Shown here: piece after piece, positions 1 through 6,650 of the stretch
How positions within the stretch are numbered: position 1 is the stretch's first letter
Layout of the letters: each line of letters starts with the position of its first letter
Origin: an uncultured Eubacteriales bacterium
GTDB lineage: Bacteria > Bacillota > Clostridia > Oscillospirales > Oscillospiraceae
Length of the DNA: 9,708 nt
Assembly: GCA_900321335.1 (NCBI GenBank)
Contig: ONVR01000376.1
Span: 1-9,708 of the forward strand
Reading direction: 5' to 3'
Translations under genes and position numbers: made by a program
Notes under the pieces: model-generated
What the model was told of the DNA's origin: nothing
The model's input: the letters and a program-made list of their open reading frames with translations, nothing else
The model's database searches: none

Positions 1-284
1 ACACGGACCCGGATTACTTCGATACGCACCGAACCGGGTATATCGTCACCGGTGAGACGGTGTACCGTTTGGAGCTGTTCGCAGTTTGCTCCTCCAGCGG
101 TTACGACGAAACTTTATTTAATCCACAGGATCGCAAAGCGGAGGAGATCCTCCGGCTGCTGCGGGACAGAGCAAGCTATTATGAGGAGCCTGAACCGGGA
201 TGCCGGATCGTGGCGCTCTCCACCTGCGCGGGGGAGACGCTGATGGATCGCCTGCTGGTGTTCGGCGTTCTGAGTGAAACGTGA
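1..284 (+). CDS. Class B sortase, C-terminal part (5' end outside window)
   Basis: The reading frame is open from position 3 to the TGA at 282-284 and gives 93 residues, so the gene begins upstream of the window. The fragment starts with DPDYFDTHRTGYIV, which matches the part of class B sortases just before the strand leading to the active site. It ends with the catalytic block LSTCAGETLMDRLLVFGVL: the nucleophile Cys is codon 225-227 and the conserved Arg lies 8 residues later, the same Cys-to-Arg spacing as in the complete class B sortase at 4891-5715. The catalytic His would be upstream and is not visible. Sortases of this class are membrane-anchored transpeptidases that cut a sorting signal between Thr and Gly and attach the protein to the wall or polymerise pilins. 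It lies directly before a pilin-like gene, 17 bp from its preferred start, so that protein is a likely substrate. This is an inference from position. Confidence 0.87.
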   Translation, partial: TDPDYFDTHRTGYIVTGETVYRLELFAVCSSSGYDETLFNPQDRKAEEILRLLRDRASYYEEPEPGCRIVALSTCAGETLMDRLLVFGVLSET

Positions 285-290
285 GGAAAG

Positions 291-300
291 AAGGAAAGGG
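291..300 (+). promoter_or_regulatory. Ribosome binding site fixing the pilin start at ATG 302
   Basis: AAGGAAAGGG is a purine-rich Shine-Dalgarno stretch ending just before ATG 302. A longer reading from GTG 281 would overlap the sortase stop but has no comparable site and would add seven charged residues before the signal peptide. Confidence 0.55.
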
Positions 301-301
301 C

Positions 302-1342
302 ATGAAGGGCGTTTGGCTCAAAAAATGCATAGCGTTTTTGGCGGCCGCCATCTGCATGTTCTCCCTTGGAACAGCGGCTCTCGCCGCCGGAGACAGCACG
401 GAAGTGGTGCTGCCGGTATCTGCCTCCGGGGTCGACTGTACGGCGACGTTGTTGGACAAGAACGGCGCTACGGTCCAGACTCTTCCACTGAAAGCGGGGG
501 AGACCGGGAATTTTGTATTTATCGTCACCGGCCTCGGGAGCCATAACTATACCGTTCGGCTGGCGGACGAGGACTCCTATAAAGCGACCTTTGATAAGAC
601 AGTCTATACCGTCAAGATCGTCGTAAGCTCTGTTGGCGGAAAGATTTACGCCACCATAGAGGTGTTCCGGGACGGCGTGGAAGATAAATACGGAGATATT
701 TCATTTGTCAATAAGCCGCTGGTTGATCCCGAACGTTATGTCATCGCGGACCCTCCTATTCAAAAGAAGATTGCGGGAGATTCGCCCAATACGGACGCAC
801 TGTTCCGTTTCCGGATGTCTGCGGTGTCAAACTCCTTGGGCCTGCCGCTGTCGGAGATGCCCATGCCGGCGGGTGCTGTAGACGGCATCATAACAGTGGA
901 CGTGTATGGACCCGGTGAGTATGAGTTCGGAGATATGTATTATTACTTTCCCGGCGTGTTCGTCTACCGCATTGAAGAGGTAGATACAGAGCAGGAGGGC
1001 TATACCTACGATACCAACGGATATACACAGACCGTCACGGTGGAAGAGGTGGACGGCGTTTTGACGCTCATCTCCGTCATCCGCACCGACGACAGCCGTG
1101 AGACGCCAAAGGCAGTGTTCACCAATATTTTTGAAAAGTCCCCGATTCAGGATATGAACCGGGACCCGGAAGGACCGGAGAATCCAATAAACGGGGAGAA
1201 GCCGAACAGCCCGCAAACCGGAGATGAAACACAGCCTGAGCTGTGGATGACCTTGGCGCTCCTTTCCTTTGCCGGGATACTGGCAATCATGCTGAGTGTC
1301 CTTGTGGGGAACAGGCGGGAGCGAAAAAACACAGAAGAGTGA
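302..1342 (+). CDS. Secreted pilin-like surface protein, FctA-type isopeptide domains, SPQTG sorting signal
   Basis: This is a 346-residue wall-anchored protein. Residues 1-29 are a signal peptide (two Lys, hydrophobic core, likely cleavage after TAALA). Residues 31-140 form a first beta domain ending in ISFVNKPL. Residues 145-277 form a second domain of the streptococcal pilin isopeptide (FctA/Spy0128-like) kind, with FRFRMSAVSN, GVFVYRIEEVD, YTYDTNGYT and AVFTNIF. By analogy with Spy0128, an internal Lys-Asn bond could join K155 or K156 to N275 with E225 as catalyst. The first domain has no obvious matching Lys. A proline-rich linker leads to SPQTG (303-307), a hydrophobic segment (about 314-336) and a charged tail RRERKNTEE. 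The signal has Ser instead of the usual Leu, a form reported for Clostridioides class B sortase substrates, which fits the adjacent class B sortase. GTG 281 is an alternative start. Confidence 0.88.
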   Translation: MKGVWLKKCIAFLAAAICMFSLGTAALAAGDSTEVVLPVSASGVDCTATLLDKNGATVQTLPLKAGETGNFVFIVTGLGSHNYTVRLADEDSYKATFDKTVYTVKIVVSSVGGKIYATIEVFRDGVEDKYGDISFVNKPLVDPERYVIADPPIQKKIAGDSPNTDALFRFRMSAVSNSLGLPLSEMPMPAGAVDGIITVDVYGPGEYEFGDMYYYFPGVFVYRIEEVDTEQEGYTYDTNGYTQTVTVEEVDGVLTLISVIRTDDSRETPKAVFTNIFEKSPIQDMNRDPEGPENPINGEKPNSPQTGDETQPELWMTLALLSFAGILAIMLSVLVGNRRERKNTEE

Positions 1343-1351
1343 GAGAAAAAG

Positions 1352-1576
1352 ATGGCAATGGACATATTTGAAGTGTTGCAGAGCAGGGTAGGCAGCCCGT
1401 ATATCTCCGGGATGGCGGCCGGCTCGGAATATAACCGTATTGCCCGTATGCAGGTGCGACGGCTGGAGCTGGAGCCCTATCCTGCACGCGATCTGGCGGA
1501 TCTGTACCTCTACCTGACGGGCACGCCCGCCAACACCGAGGACAAAGAGACGCTGATCCGTATGCTTAAAGACTGA
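1352..1576 (+). CDS. Small hypothetical protein in the pilin cluster
   Basis: This 74-residue protein begins 9 bp after the pilin stop. I do not recognise a named family. It has no signal peptide or membrane segment. It is rich in charged residues with helical stretches (EYNRIARMQVRRLELE, EDKETLIRMLKD) and is probably cytoplasmic. The Shine-Dalgarno is weak (GAGAG near 1341), and ATG 1358 (MDIFEVLQ) is an equally possible start. Immediately after its stop, another frame reads a proline-rich stretch ending at 1674, so the true protein may once have been longer. Its position between two pilin-like genes, in the same direction, suggests it belongs to the surface cluster, but no role can be assigned. 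Confidence 0.6.
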   Translation: MAMDIFEVLQSRVGSPYISGMAAGSEYNRIARMQVRRLELEPYPARDLADLYLYLTGTPANTEDKETLIRMLKD

Positions 1577-1683
1577 TCGTACCCGCCGCGCCGCCTCAGA
1601 AGCCACAGAAAAACCAGGATGCGCCGGGCACGGCGCCGATACCTTCGTGGATGGCCCGCCTGCACAGCCAATGACGGCGGCCG
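1577..1683 (+). other. Junction with proline-rich frame remnant before truncated pilin
   Basis: There is no start-to-stop gene here. Frame 1 is open from 1570 to the TGA at 1672-1674 and encodes a plausible protein tail with VPAAPPQKPQKNQ and APIPSWMARLHSQ. Directly after this stop the same frame reads RRPVYSTVTLNPENNW, which is the middle of a Cna-B domain. The stretch therefore looks like the meeting point of two broken genes rather than a promoter region. Confidence 0.4.
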
Positions 1684-2436
1684 GTGTATAGCACTGTCAC
1701 CTTGAACCCGGAAAATAACTGGCGGTATGAGTGGACCGCGCTCTCTCCCTACTATACCTGGACCATTGTAGAGACCGACGTGCCGGTTGGATATATCGTG
1801 AAGACTGAGCAGCAGGGCGTCACCTGCACCATTACTAATACGGCGGAGCCTGTGGAGGCGGACCCGCCGGTCAAGAAATACGCCCTGGGAGATACGCCCG
1901 CCGTCAAGGGAATTTTCCGCTTCAAAATGGAGGCTGTGAGCAACACAGCTGGTTTCGCGATAAAGGACATGCCCATGCCTCCAGGCTCTATTGACGGGGT
2001 AAAGATCATGGACATCGAGGGCGCACAGGAGTTTGACTTCGGCGTGGTACGATATTTGAAGGAAGGTGTGTACGTCTACCGTATCTCCGAGATTGACATG
2101 GGCGACAAGGACTATACATATGACCGAACAGTTTATACGCTGACCCGTGTGATCGGAAAGAAGGATGGAAAGCTTACCGTGGAGGACACAGTGGAGATGG
2201 ACAGCTCGACCGTCGAACAGATGCAGTTCGAGAACACGTACACTGACCCCGGCCCCAATGCTGATCCTGACAAGCCGACGCCGCCGCCTGGTCCTACACC
2301 CGAGGACCCGAAGCCGACGCTGCCCCAGACCGGTCAGCTGTGGTGGCCAGTGCCGTTTCTCTTGATCCTGGGAATGCTCCTTCTGGGGGCGGGCATAGTG
2401 AGATGGACCGGAAAAACAAAGAGGAATAGGCCATGA
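1684..2436 (+). CDS. Pilin-like protein lacking its 5' end: partial Cna-B, FctA-type domain, LPQTG
   Basis: The frame gives 250 residues from GTG 1684, but this is probably not an authentic start. There is no Shine-Dalgarno, no signal peptide, and the protein begins in the middle of a Cna-B domain (VTLNPENNWRYEWTAL, TWTIVETDVPVGY, CTITNT). Residues 60-186 form an FctA-type isopeptide domain related to that of the upstream pilin (GIFRFKMEAVSN, GVYVYRISEID, YTYDRTVYT, MQFENTY). K64 or K65, E136 and N184 are candidates for the bond and its catalyst. A proline-rich linker precedes LPQTG (213-217), a hydrophobic segment (about 220-239) and the tail TGKTKRNRP. Without a signal peptide the product could not reach the sortase, so this is most likely a 5'-truncated gene or pseudogene whose export part was lost. 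Its stop overlaps the next sortase start (ATGA), so it may still matter for coupled translation. Confidence 0.7.
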   Translation: MYSTVTLNPENNWRYEWTALSPYYTWTIVETDVPVGYIVKTEQQGVTCTITNTAEPVEADPPVKKYALGDTPAVKGIFRFKMEAVSNTAGFAIKDMPMPPGSIDGVKIMDIEGAQEFDFGVVRYLKEGVYVYRISEIDMGDKDYTYDRTVYTLTRVIGKKDGKLTVEDTVEMDSSTVEQMQFENTYTDPGPNADPDKPTPPPGPTPEDPKPTLPQTGQLWWPVPFLLILGMLLLGAGIVRWTGKTKRNRP

Positions 2437-3092
2437 GAAAGGATAGAGGAGGACTCATATCCATCATTGCAGGGCTGCTGCTGATCACAGCAGCCCTGTT
2501 TCTTGTAATACGCAACCTGCAGGAGGACCGGCAGGCAATGGAAGGCCGGAACGCAGCGCTGGCGCAGCTGATGGAGATCGTGCGGGAGAAAAGTCCTGAT
2601 CCGACATACAGCGGCGCCGGGACAGTGCCACAGATCACGGAAACTGCGCCGGAGCCGGAGTATCCGGACTATGTGCTGAATCCGAACATGGAGATGCCGG
2701 TCAGAAGTATCGACGGACATGACTATATCGGGATATTGTCCCTGCCGAGTCTGGAACTGGAGCTGCCAGTGATGGCGGAGTGGAGCTATCCGCGACTGAA
2801 AATCAATCCCTGCCGATATGTTGGCTCAGCATACCTGAACAATCTGGTGATCTGTGCCCACAACTACCAGAGCCACTTTGGGAGGCTCTCCGAGCTGGCG
2901 ATAGATGATGCGGTGTACTTTACGGACATGGACGGAAACGTGTTCCGTTATCGGGTAGCGGAGGTAACAACACTGCAGCCGACAGCTGTCACAGAGATGA
3001 CCGACAGCGGTTGGGATCTGACGCTGTTTACCTGTACTCTCGGTGGACGGACGCGCGTCACAGTGCGCTGTGAAAGCTTGGACAAGGAATAA
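2433..3092 (+). CDS. Sortase (non-class-B) of the pilin cluster
   Basis: This is a 219-residue membrane-anchored transpeptidase. Residues 8-27 form an N-terminal membrane segment, followed by a coil and a Pro/Glu-rich linker. The catalytic domain (about 90-215) shows the triad His143 (CAHNYQSHFGRL), Cys201 (LTLFTCTLGG) and Arg208 (RTRVTVRC). The TLFTC signature and the short domain separate it from the class B sortases on either side, which have LSTC and longer domains. It resembles the class A/D-type sortases found beside surface protein genes in Clostridia. ATG 2433 overlaps the stop of the LPQTG pilin gene by 4 bp and has AGAGGA 7 nt upstream, so the two are translationally coupled, and the LPQTG signal is its most likely substrate. 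The exact class needs a tree. Confidence 0.88.
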   Translation: MRKDRGGLISIIAGLLLITAALFLVIRNLQEDRQAMEGRNAALAQLMEIVREKSPDPTYSGAGTVPQITETAPEPEYPDYVLNPNMEMPVRSIDGHDYIGILSLPSLELELPVMAEWSYPRLKINPCRYVGSAYLNNLVICAHNYQSHFGRLSELAIDDAVYFTDMDGNVFRYRVAEVTTLQPTAVTEMTDSGWDLTLFTCTLGGRTRVTVRCESLDKE

Positions 3093-3116
3093 CAGACACA
3101 GAAAATCGTGCCAGGG

Positions 3117-3121
3117 GGAGG
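3117..3121 (+). promoter_or_regulatory. Ribosome binding site favouring GTG 3132
   Basis: GGAGG lies 10 nt before GTG 3132. It lies inside the longer reading from GTG 3108 and too close to GTG 3123, so 3132 is the best supported start. The spacing is at the long end of the usual range. Confidence 0.4.
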
Positions 3122-3131
3122 AGTGAGAGCG

Positions 3132-3881
3132 GTGAGCGCAGGTAAGGATCTCAAGGGGAGACGTTTCGGACGCCTGACCGTAATAGAGCGTGCCGCAGGC
3201 AGCGATTCCAGTGGCTGCAGACTTTGGCTGTGCCGCTGTGACTGCGGCAATGGGAAAATCGTCTCCTCCAAAAATCTTCTTCGCGGGCATACCCGGAGCT
3301 GCGGATGCATTGCGGCGAAGGACCTTACAGGAAAACGATTTGGCCGCCTGACAGTGCTGCACATAACAGATCGTAGAACAAGCTACGGTGGAATACTTTG
3401 GCTATGTCGCTGTGACTGCGGCAAGCATATAGAAGCAGGAGAGGGTGGCCTGGTACATGGCAGTACGGTGAGCTGCGGCTGCCGACAGCGAGAGGCGCAA
3501 GAAGCGCTCGGAAATGCGCGGATATGTGTGGACGGCACCTGTTTGCAGTCCTTAAACCATCATAAGGCGAGAAGTGACAGCCGGTCGGGCATCGCAGGAG
3601 TCCGCAGAAACAAACGCGGTAAATATGAGGCGAGGATCAATCTGCAGGGCAGAATGTACTGGCTGGGCACGTACAGGAGCCTGCGCGAAGCAGAAGCCGC
3701 CCGTGAGAAGGGCAGGGAGGAATTGCATCAGGGCTTCATTGACGCTTATTGCCGCTGGGAACAGCAGGCGGCGCAGGACGCGGTATGGGCGGCGGCAAAC
3801 CCATTTTCCGCCCGTGTGCGGCGCGAGAACGGCCACTTCCTGATCCAGACAACAGTTGATGTAGTGCCAGAACCTCACTAA
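3132..3881 (+). CDS. Putative DNA-binding protein: two CxCxC/CxC modules and an AP2-like domain
   Basis: The protein has 249 residues. Two repeated modules open it, each starting with GxRFGRLTV (residues 9-16 and 67-74), then WLCRCDCG (C34, C36, C38; C92, C94, C96), then SCGC (C57, C59; C115, C117). The cysteine pattern suggests metal-binding knuckles. Residues 152-190 (SGIAGVRRNKRGKYEARI, MYWLGTYRSLREAEAA) match the AP2-type beta-sheet DNA-binding domain found in bacterial and phage proteins, often beside HNH endonuclease domains. No nuclease motif is visible here. A helical tail with a Trp-rich and Ala-rich stretch follows. It may bind DNA, but the target is unknown. Such proteins often sit in mobile or variable regions. 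It lies 39 bp after the sortase and 28 bp before the regulator. GTG 3108 and GTG 3123 are alternative starts. Confidence 0.78.
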   Translation: MSAGKDLKGRRFGRLTVIERAAGSDSSGCRLWLCRCDCGNGKIVSSKNLLRGHTRSCGCIAAKDLTGKRFGRLTVLHITDRRTSYGGILWLCRCDCGKHIEAGEGGLVHGSTVSCGCRQREAQEALGNARICVDGTCLQSLNHHKARSDSRSGIAGVRRNKRGKYEARINLQGRMYWLGTYRSLREAEAAREKGREELHQGFIDAYCRWEQQAAQDAVWAAANPFSARVRRENGHFLIQTTVDVVPEPH

Positions 3882-3960
3882 ACTGCAAAAAAATAGGCGA
3901 GCGAGCACAATGAATATGGTTCGCTATACTTCGGAGGAAAAAACCGGGAGAGATTCAGAA

Positions 3961-4785
3961 ATGAAAACAATTGTTGTGGACAGCACACCGTCCGCATTGG
4001 AATACTTCACACGGCTGAGTGAGGAAATAGAGGACATCCGGCTGATGGCCAAATTTGAAAACGCGTGGGATGCGATGGAATATACCGTGAATAATAACGT
4101 GGATTGCGTGTTCATGGAGGTGCGGGAGCCGAAACGGACGGCGCTCAATTTAGTGAAAAAGCTGCGCGCCCGGTTTCCCGAAATTCTGATCGTTTTTGTC
4201 TCACAGGAGAGCCGCTATATGGCCGATGCCAATAAGCTCTGCGTGGACTACTATTTGCTTAAGCCCTATACCAAAGAAACGCTGCGGTATGCAGCCTCTC
4301 TCTTGAAACTGCTGGCACGGCGGTTGCAGAAAGAGATACAGATCCAGACTTTCGGCGGCTTTTCTTTACAAAAAAATCATGAGCCCGTCCTGTTGAGCAA
4401 GAAACCCAAGGAGTGCCTGGCGCTTCTGGTGGCGGCCTGTGGGAATGAAATCAGCAAGCGGAGAATGCATGAAATAATATGGTCAAGCGAGGAATACGGC
4501 GATAAGGAACGCCAAAAGCTCTATAGCGTGCTCCGCCGCATGAACCAAACACTTGAAGCTTATGGGCTGAAGGAGTTGGTTATCAGCACATCAAGAAGTC
4601 TGCGGATTAATACAAAGATGTTTGACTGTGATTATTACGCATGGTTGGTTGGGGACGCACCGAAGTCGACAGGCTCATTCAAGACCTTTCTGCCGGAGTA
4701 CGCCTGGCGGGATTTGTTCCTGCCCTTCAATGCGGCGTCACAGGCAAAGATTGTGGCGCCGTCTGAGATGACAGAAAATGCGTAA
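3961..4785 (+). CDS. Response-regulator-like transcription factor with SARP/BTAD-type C-terminus
   Basis: From ATG 3961 the protein has 274 residues. Residues 1-115 resemble a receiver domain: MKTIVVDS at the first strand, FMEV where phosphoacceptor Asp is expected (Glu53), IVFVS with S81, and LLKPYT with the conserved Lys101. Residues 127-215 read as a winged-helix DNA-binding domain (IQTFGGFSLQ, KKPKECLALLVAACGNEISKRR without the break, and LYSVLRRMNQTLEAYGLKE), followed by FDCDYYAWL as in the start of a bacterial transcriptional activation (BTAD) domain. Loss of the Asp and of one acidic pocket residue means ordinary phosphorylation is unlikely. No histidine kinase is in the window. It probably regulates the neighbouring surface genes, but this is inferred from position. 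ATG 3910 is in frame and would add 17 residues; the receiver-like MKTIVVDS beginning and GGGAG at 3946-3950 favour 3961. Confidence 0.75.
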   Translation: MKTIVVDSTPSALEYFTRLSEEIEDIRLMAKFENAWDAMEYTVNNNVDCVFMEVREPKRTALNLVKKLRARFPEILIVFVSQESRYMADANKLCVDYYLLKPYTKETLRYAASLLKLLARRLQKEIQIQTFGGFSLQKNHEPVLLSKKPKECLALLVAACGNEISKRRMHEIIWSSEEYGDKERQKLYSVLRRMNQTLEAYGLKELVISTSRSLRINTKMFDCDYYAWLVGDAPKSTGSFKTFLPEYAWRDLFLPFNAASQAKIVAPSEMTENA

Positions 4786-4877
4786 ATGAGGAAATAGTCC
4801 CCGCTATACGACAGGGATCGGAACGTACGAGAAGAAGGGAACTGTTAGAAATCCCGGATGCAGAAGCCGGCCAAAAT

Positions 4878-4883
4878 GGAGGG
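4878..4883 (+). promoter_or_regulatory. Ribosome binding site deciding the sortase start at GTG 4891
   Basis: GGAGGG sits 7 nt before GTG 4891, an ideal spacing. The in-frame ATG codons at 4858 and 4876 lack a comparable site. Confidence 0.55.
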
Positions 4884-4890
4884 ATTGAGA

Positions 4891-5715
4891 GTGGGAATCA
4901 AGAAGTGGCTGGTCCGTCTGGTTCTGCCGGTCCTGTGTGTGGTATTCGCATTCTCCATATACAAACTCGCGGACATTAAGGTGAAACAGAATACTGAGCA
5001 GGGAAGCTTTTATACGCTGGCTTCATCGGTGGAAGCGTTGCGCAGGGCGGAGACTGCAGAAATCGATGCGTGGGATATGGAGGGTGAAAGAAGCCAGACG
5101 GATGCAGCAGGGGCAGAGGCGAGTGAGGCACAGGATCAATCCGTCCTGCCTGAATATGCACTCGCCTATGCGGACAATCCCGACTTGTTCGGCTGGATCA
5201 GGATTGAAGGGACGCTCGTGGACTATCCCGTCATGTACACACCGGAGGATGGCGAGCGATATCTACATCGTGCATATGACGGCAGCATTTCACAGAGTGG
5301 AACACCCTTTATAGACGCAGGCTGCGATCCATGCGGTAGTTTTTATCTGATTTACGGACACCGCATGAAGAGCGGAACCATGTTCGGGACTCTGCCAAGT
5401 TATGCAGACAGAACTTACCGGGACGCGCATTCAATCATTTGCTTTGACACGCTTTATGAGAGAAGGGAATACGAGGTAATTGCCGCTTTCGCATCGAAGA
5501 TATATGGGGAGGATGAGGTTGGCTTTAGATATTACGAATATACCGATCTCAGTGAACACAAGGTGTTTGAGGAATACATGACAGGGGTCATGTCTTCTGC
5601 GCTGTATGACACCAAAGCAGAGATCTCATATGGGGACGAACTCATCACACTCTCCACCTGCAGCTATCATACAGAGGACGGACGATTTGTTGTTGTGGCA
5701 AAGCGTATCCTGTGA
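4891..5715 (+). CDS. srtB: Class B sortase, complete
   Basis: This is a 274-residue membrane-anchored cysteine transpeptidase. Residues 7-25 form the N-terminal membrane segment. A variable, Ala/Glu-rich linker runs to about residue 85. The catalytic domain starts at LAYADNPDLFGWIRIEGT and shows DYPVMYT, the His157 motif (LIYGHRMKSGTMFGTL), the Cys257 motif (LITLSTCSYH) and Arg265 (DGRFVVVAKR), all typical of class B. The length fits the family. It stands 105 bp downstream of the regulator gene and is not directly beside a pilin gene, so its substrate may be either sorting-signal protein of the cluster or one elsewhere. It is the third sortase in this 5.7-kb stretch. ATG 4858 would give 285 residues but has no good ribosome binding site. 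Confidence 0.92.
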   Translation: MGIKKWLVRLVLPVLCVVFAFSIYKLADIKVKQNTEQGSFYTLASSVEALRRAETAEIDAWDMEGERSQTDAAGAEASEAQDQSVLPEYALAYADNPDLFGWIRIEGTLVDYPVMYTPEDGERYLHRAYDGSISQSGTPFIDAGCDPCGSFYLIYGHRMKSGTMFGTLPSYADRTYRDAHSIICFDTLYERREYEVIAAFASKIYGEDEVGFRYYEYTDLSEHKVFEEYMTGVMSSALYDTKAEISYGDELITLSTCSYHTEDGRFVVVAKRIL

Positions 5716-5834
5716 GAAGGTCCTCCTGAGGAGAAAGAGCAACTGCAGGAGACTGTCAAGGAAGCATTGCCGGATAGATTCATGTAAAAGATTAATCTGT
5801 TTCAAAAAGACCAATCTAAGTTTGTAAATCGAGT

Positions 5835-5859
5835 ATGTATAGGCAAAAAGCCTATACAT
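5835..5859. promoter_or_regulatory. Perfect hairpin next to the ribosome binding site of the zinc-ribbon gene
   Basis: ATGTATAGGC (5835-5844) and GCCTATACAT (5850-5859) are perfect inverted repeats with an AAAAA loop. The 3' arm ends 2 nt before the AAGGA at 5862-5866 that serves ATG 5874. There is no U-tract, so a terminator is unlikely. It could be an RNA stem controlling translation or mRNA stability, or an operator read as DNA. Another short palindrome, AGATTAATCT, lies at 5789-5798. Confidence 0.5.
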
Positions 5860-5873
5860 TTAAGGAAAAGAAC

Positions 5874-6650
5874 ATGGCGATCACAGAAAGGATCACTCTG
5901 TATGAGTGGACAAAGGAATACGGTGGCGAGCATCTGCTGCAGGAGTGGGATCGTGCTCAGAACAGCCCGCTCCAGCCTTGGGCGGTGCTTGCCCACGCGC
6001 ACCGAAAGGTATGGTGGCGTTGCGAAAAGGGACACAGATACCAAGCAGAAGTCCGCGCTCGTGTTGCGGGAGAAGGCTGCCCATACTGCGAAAATAAGCT
6101 GACGTCAAAAGACGAAAGTGACCTGGAGACAGCCATCCCGGAGATTGCTGCGCAGTGGAATAAAGAAAAGAACGGCACGTTAACGTCGCGGGATGTGACT
6201 GTGCAATCCAACCGCCCGGTCTGGTGGACATGCCCGCAGGGACATATATACCGCACGAAGATTTCAAACAGAACGCAGCGGAAAACGGGCTGCCCAGTAT
6301 GCGCTGGACGGCAAGTGCTGGCAGGTTTCAACGACCTCCTGACATTGGAGCCGGAAATTGCGGCGCAGTGGCACCCGACACTCAACGAAGGACTTACGCC
6401 GAAGATGGTGACAAAGGACAGCGCCAAGTATGTTTGGTGGCAGTGTCAGGAGGGACATGTGTGGCATGCCACAGTCCGTTCAAGAACGGGGCATCGTAGG
6501 TGTGAATGCCCGCTGTGCGCCGGCCTGATTAATCCCGCGCGAGATTGGCGCTACCGTCGTTCTATGGAGAGGCTCGCTCAACGCAATGCCATGATCAAGC
6601 GTACAAAGGAGAGAATTGGGGATGGCGAACCATATTATAACGCTGTATGA
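5874..6650 (+). CDS. Zinc-ribbon repeat protein (DUF4379-like), three units
   Basis: From ATG 5874 (AAGGA 7 nt upstream) the protein has 258 residues. It consists of three tandem units of about 70 residues, each with the pattern EW/QW...N..L.P, then VWWxC..GH, then GCPxC. The ligand sets are C50/H54/C69/C72, C120/H124/C140/C143 and C191/H195/C210 or C212/C215. This is the signature of the probable zinc-ribbon domain annotated DUF4379 (treble-clef-like). Unit spacing, measured between the WW pairs, is 70 and 71 residues. A basic helical tail (RRSMERLAQRNAMIKRTKER) ends the protein. There is no signal peptide, so it is cytoplasmic and possibly nucleic-acid binding, although the family's function is not established. 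Its 3' end overlaps the next gene by 29 bp, indicating coupled expression. The third unit's CxC (C210, C212) is irregular. Confidence 0.83.
   Translation: MAITERITLYEWTKEYGGEHLLQEWDRAQNSPLQPWAVLAHAHRKVWWRCEKGHRYQAEVRARVAGEGCPYCENKLTSKDESDLETAIPEIAAQWNKEKNGTLTSRDVTVQSNRPVWWTCPQGHIYRTKISNRTQRKTGCPVCAGRQVLAGFNDLLTLEPEIAAQWHPTLNEGLTPKMVTKDSAKYVWWQCQEGHVWHATVRSRTGHRRCECPLCAGLINPARDWRYRRSMERLAQRNAMIKRTKERIGDGEPYYNAV
6435..6465 (+). repeat. 31-bp exact repeat, copy 1 (last unit of first zinc-ribbon gene)
   Basis: The 31 bases coding WWQCQEGHVW are identical to 7801-7831 in the last unit of the next gene, while flanking codons differ. Confidence 0.75.

Noticed and set aside
1560..1577. Programmed -1 frameshift joining the small gene to the proline-rich frame
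   Set aside because: The codons before the stop (ATG CTT AAA GAC) do not form an X XXY YYZ slippery heptamer in the right phase, and no clear downstream stem was found. Mutation or rearrangement is simpler.
827..1606. 259-residue open frame on the minus strand
   Set aside because: It lies over the pilin and small gene, whose domains and motifs are clear. The translation is Cys/His/Leu-rich without any recognisable motif.
2826..3362. 178-residue minus-strand frame across the sortase end and the AP2 gene start
   Set aside because: It overlaps two well supported genes and has no protein-like features.
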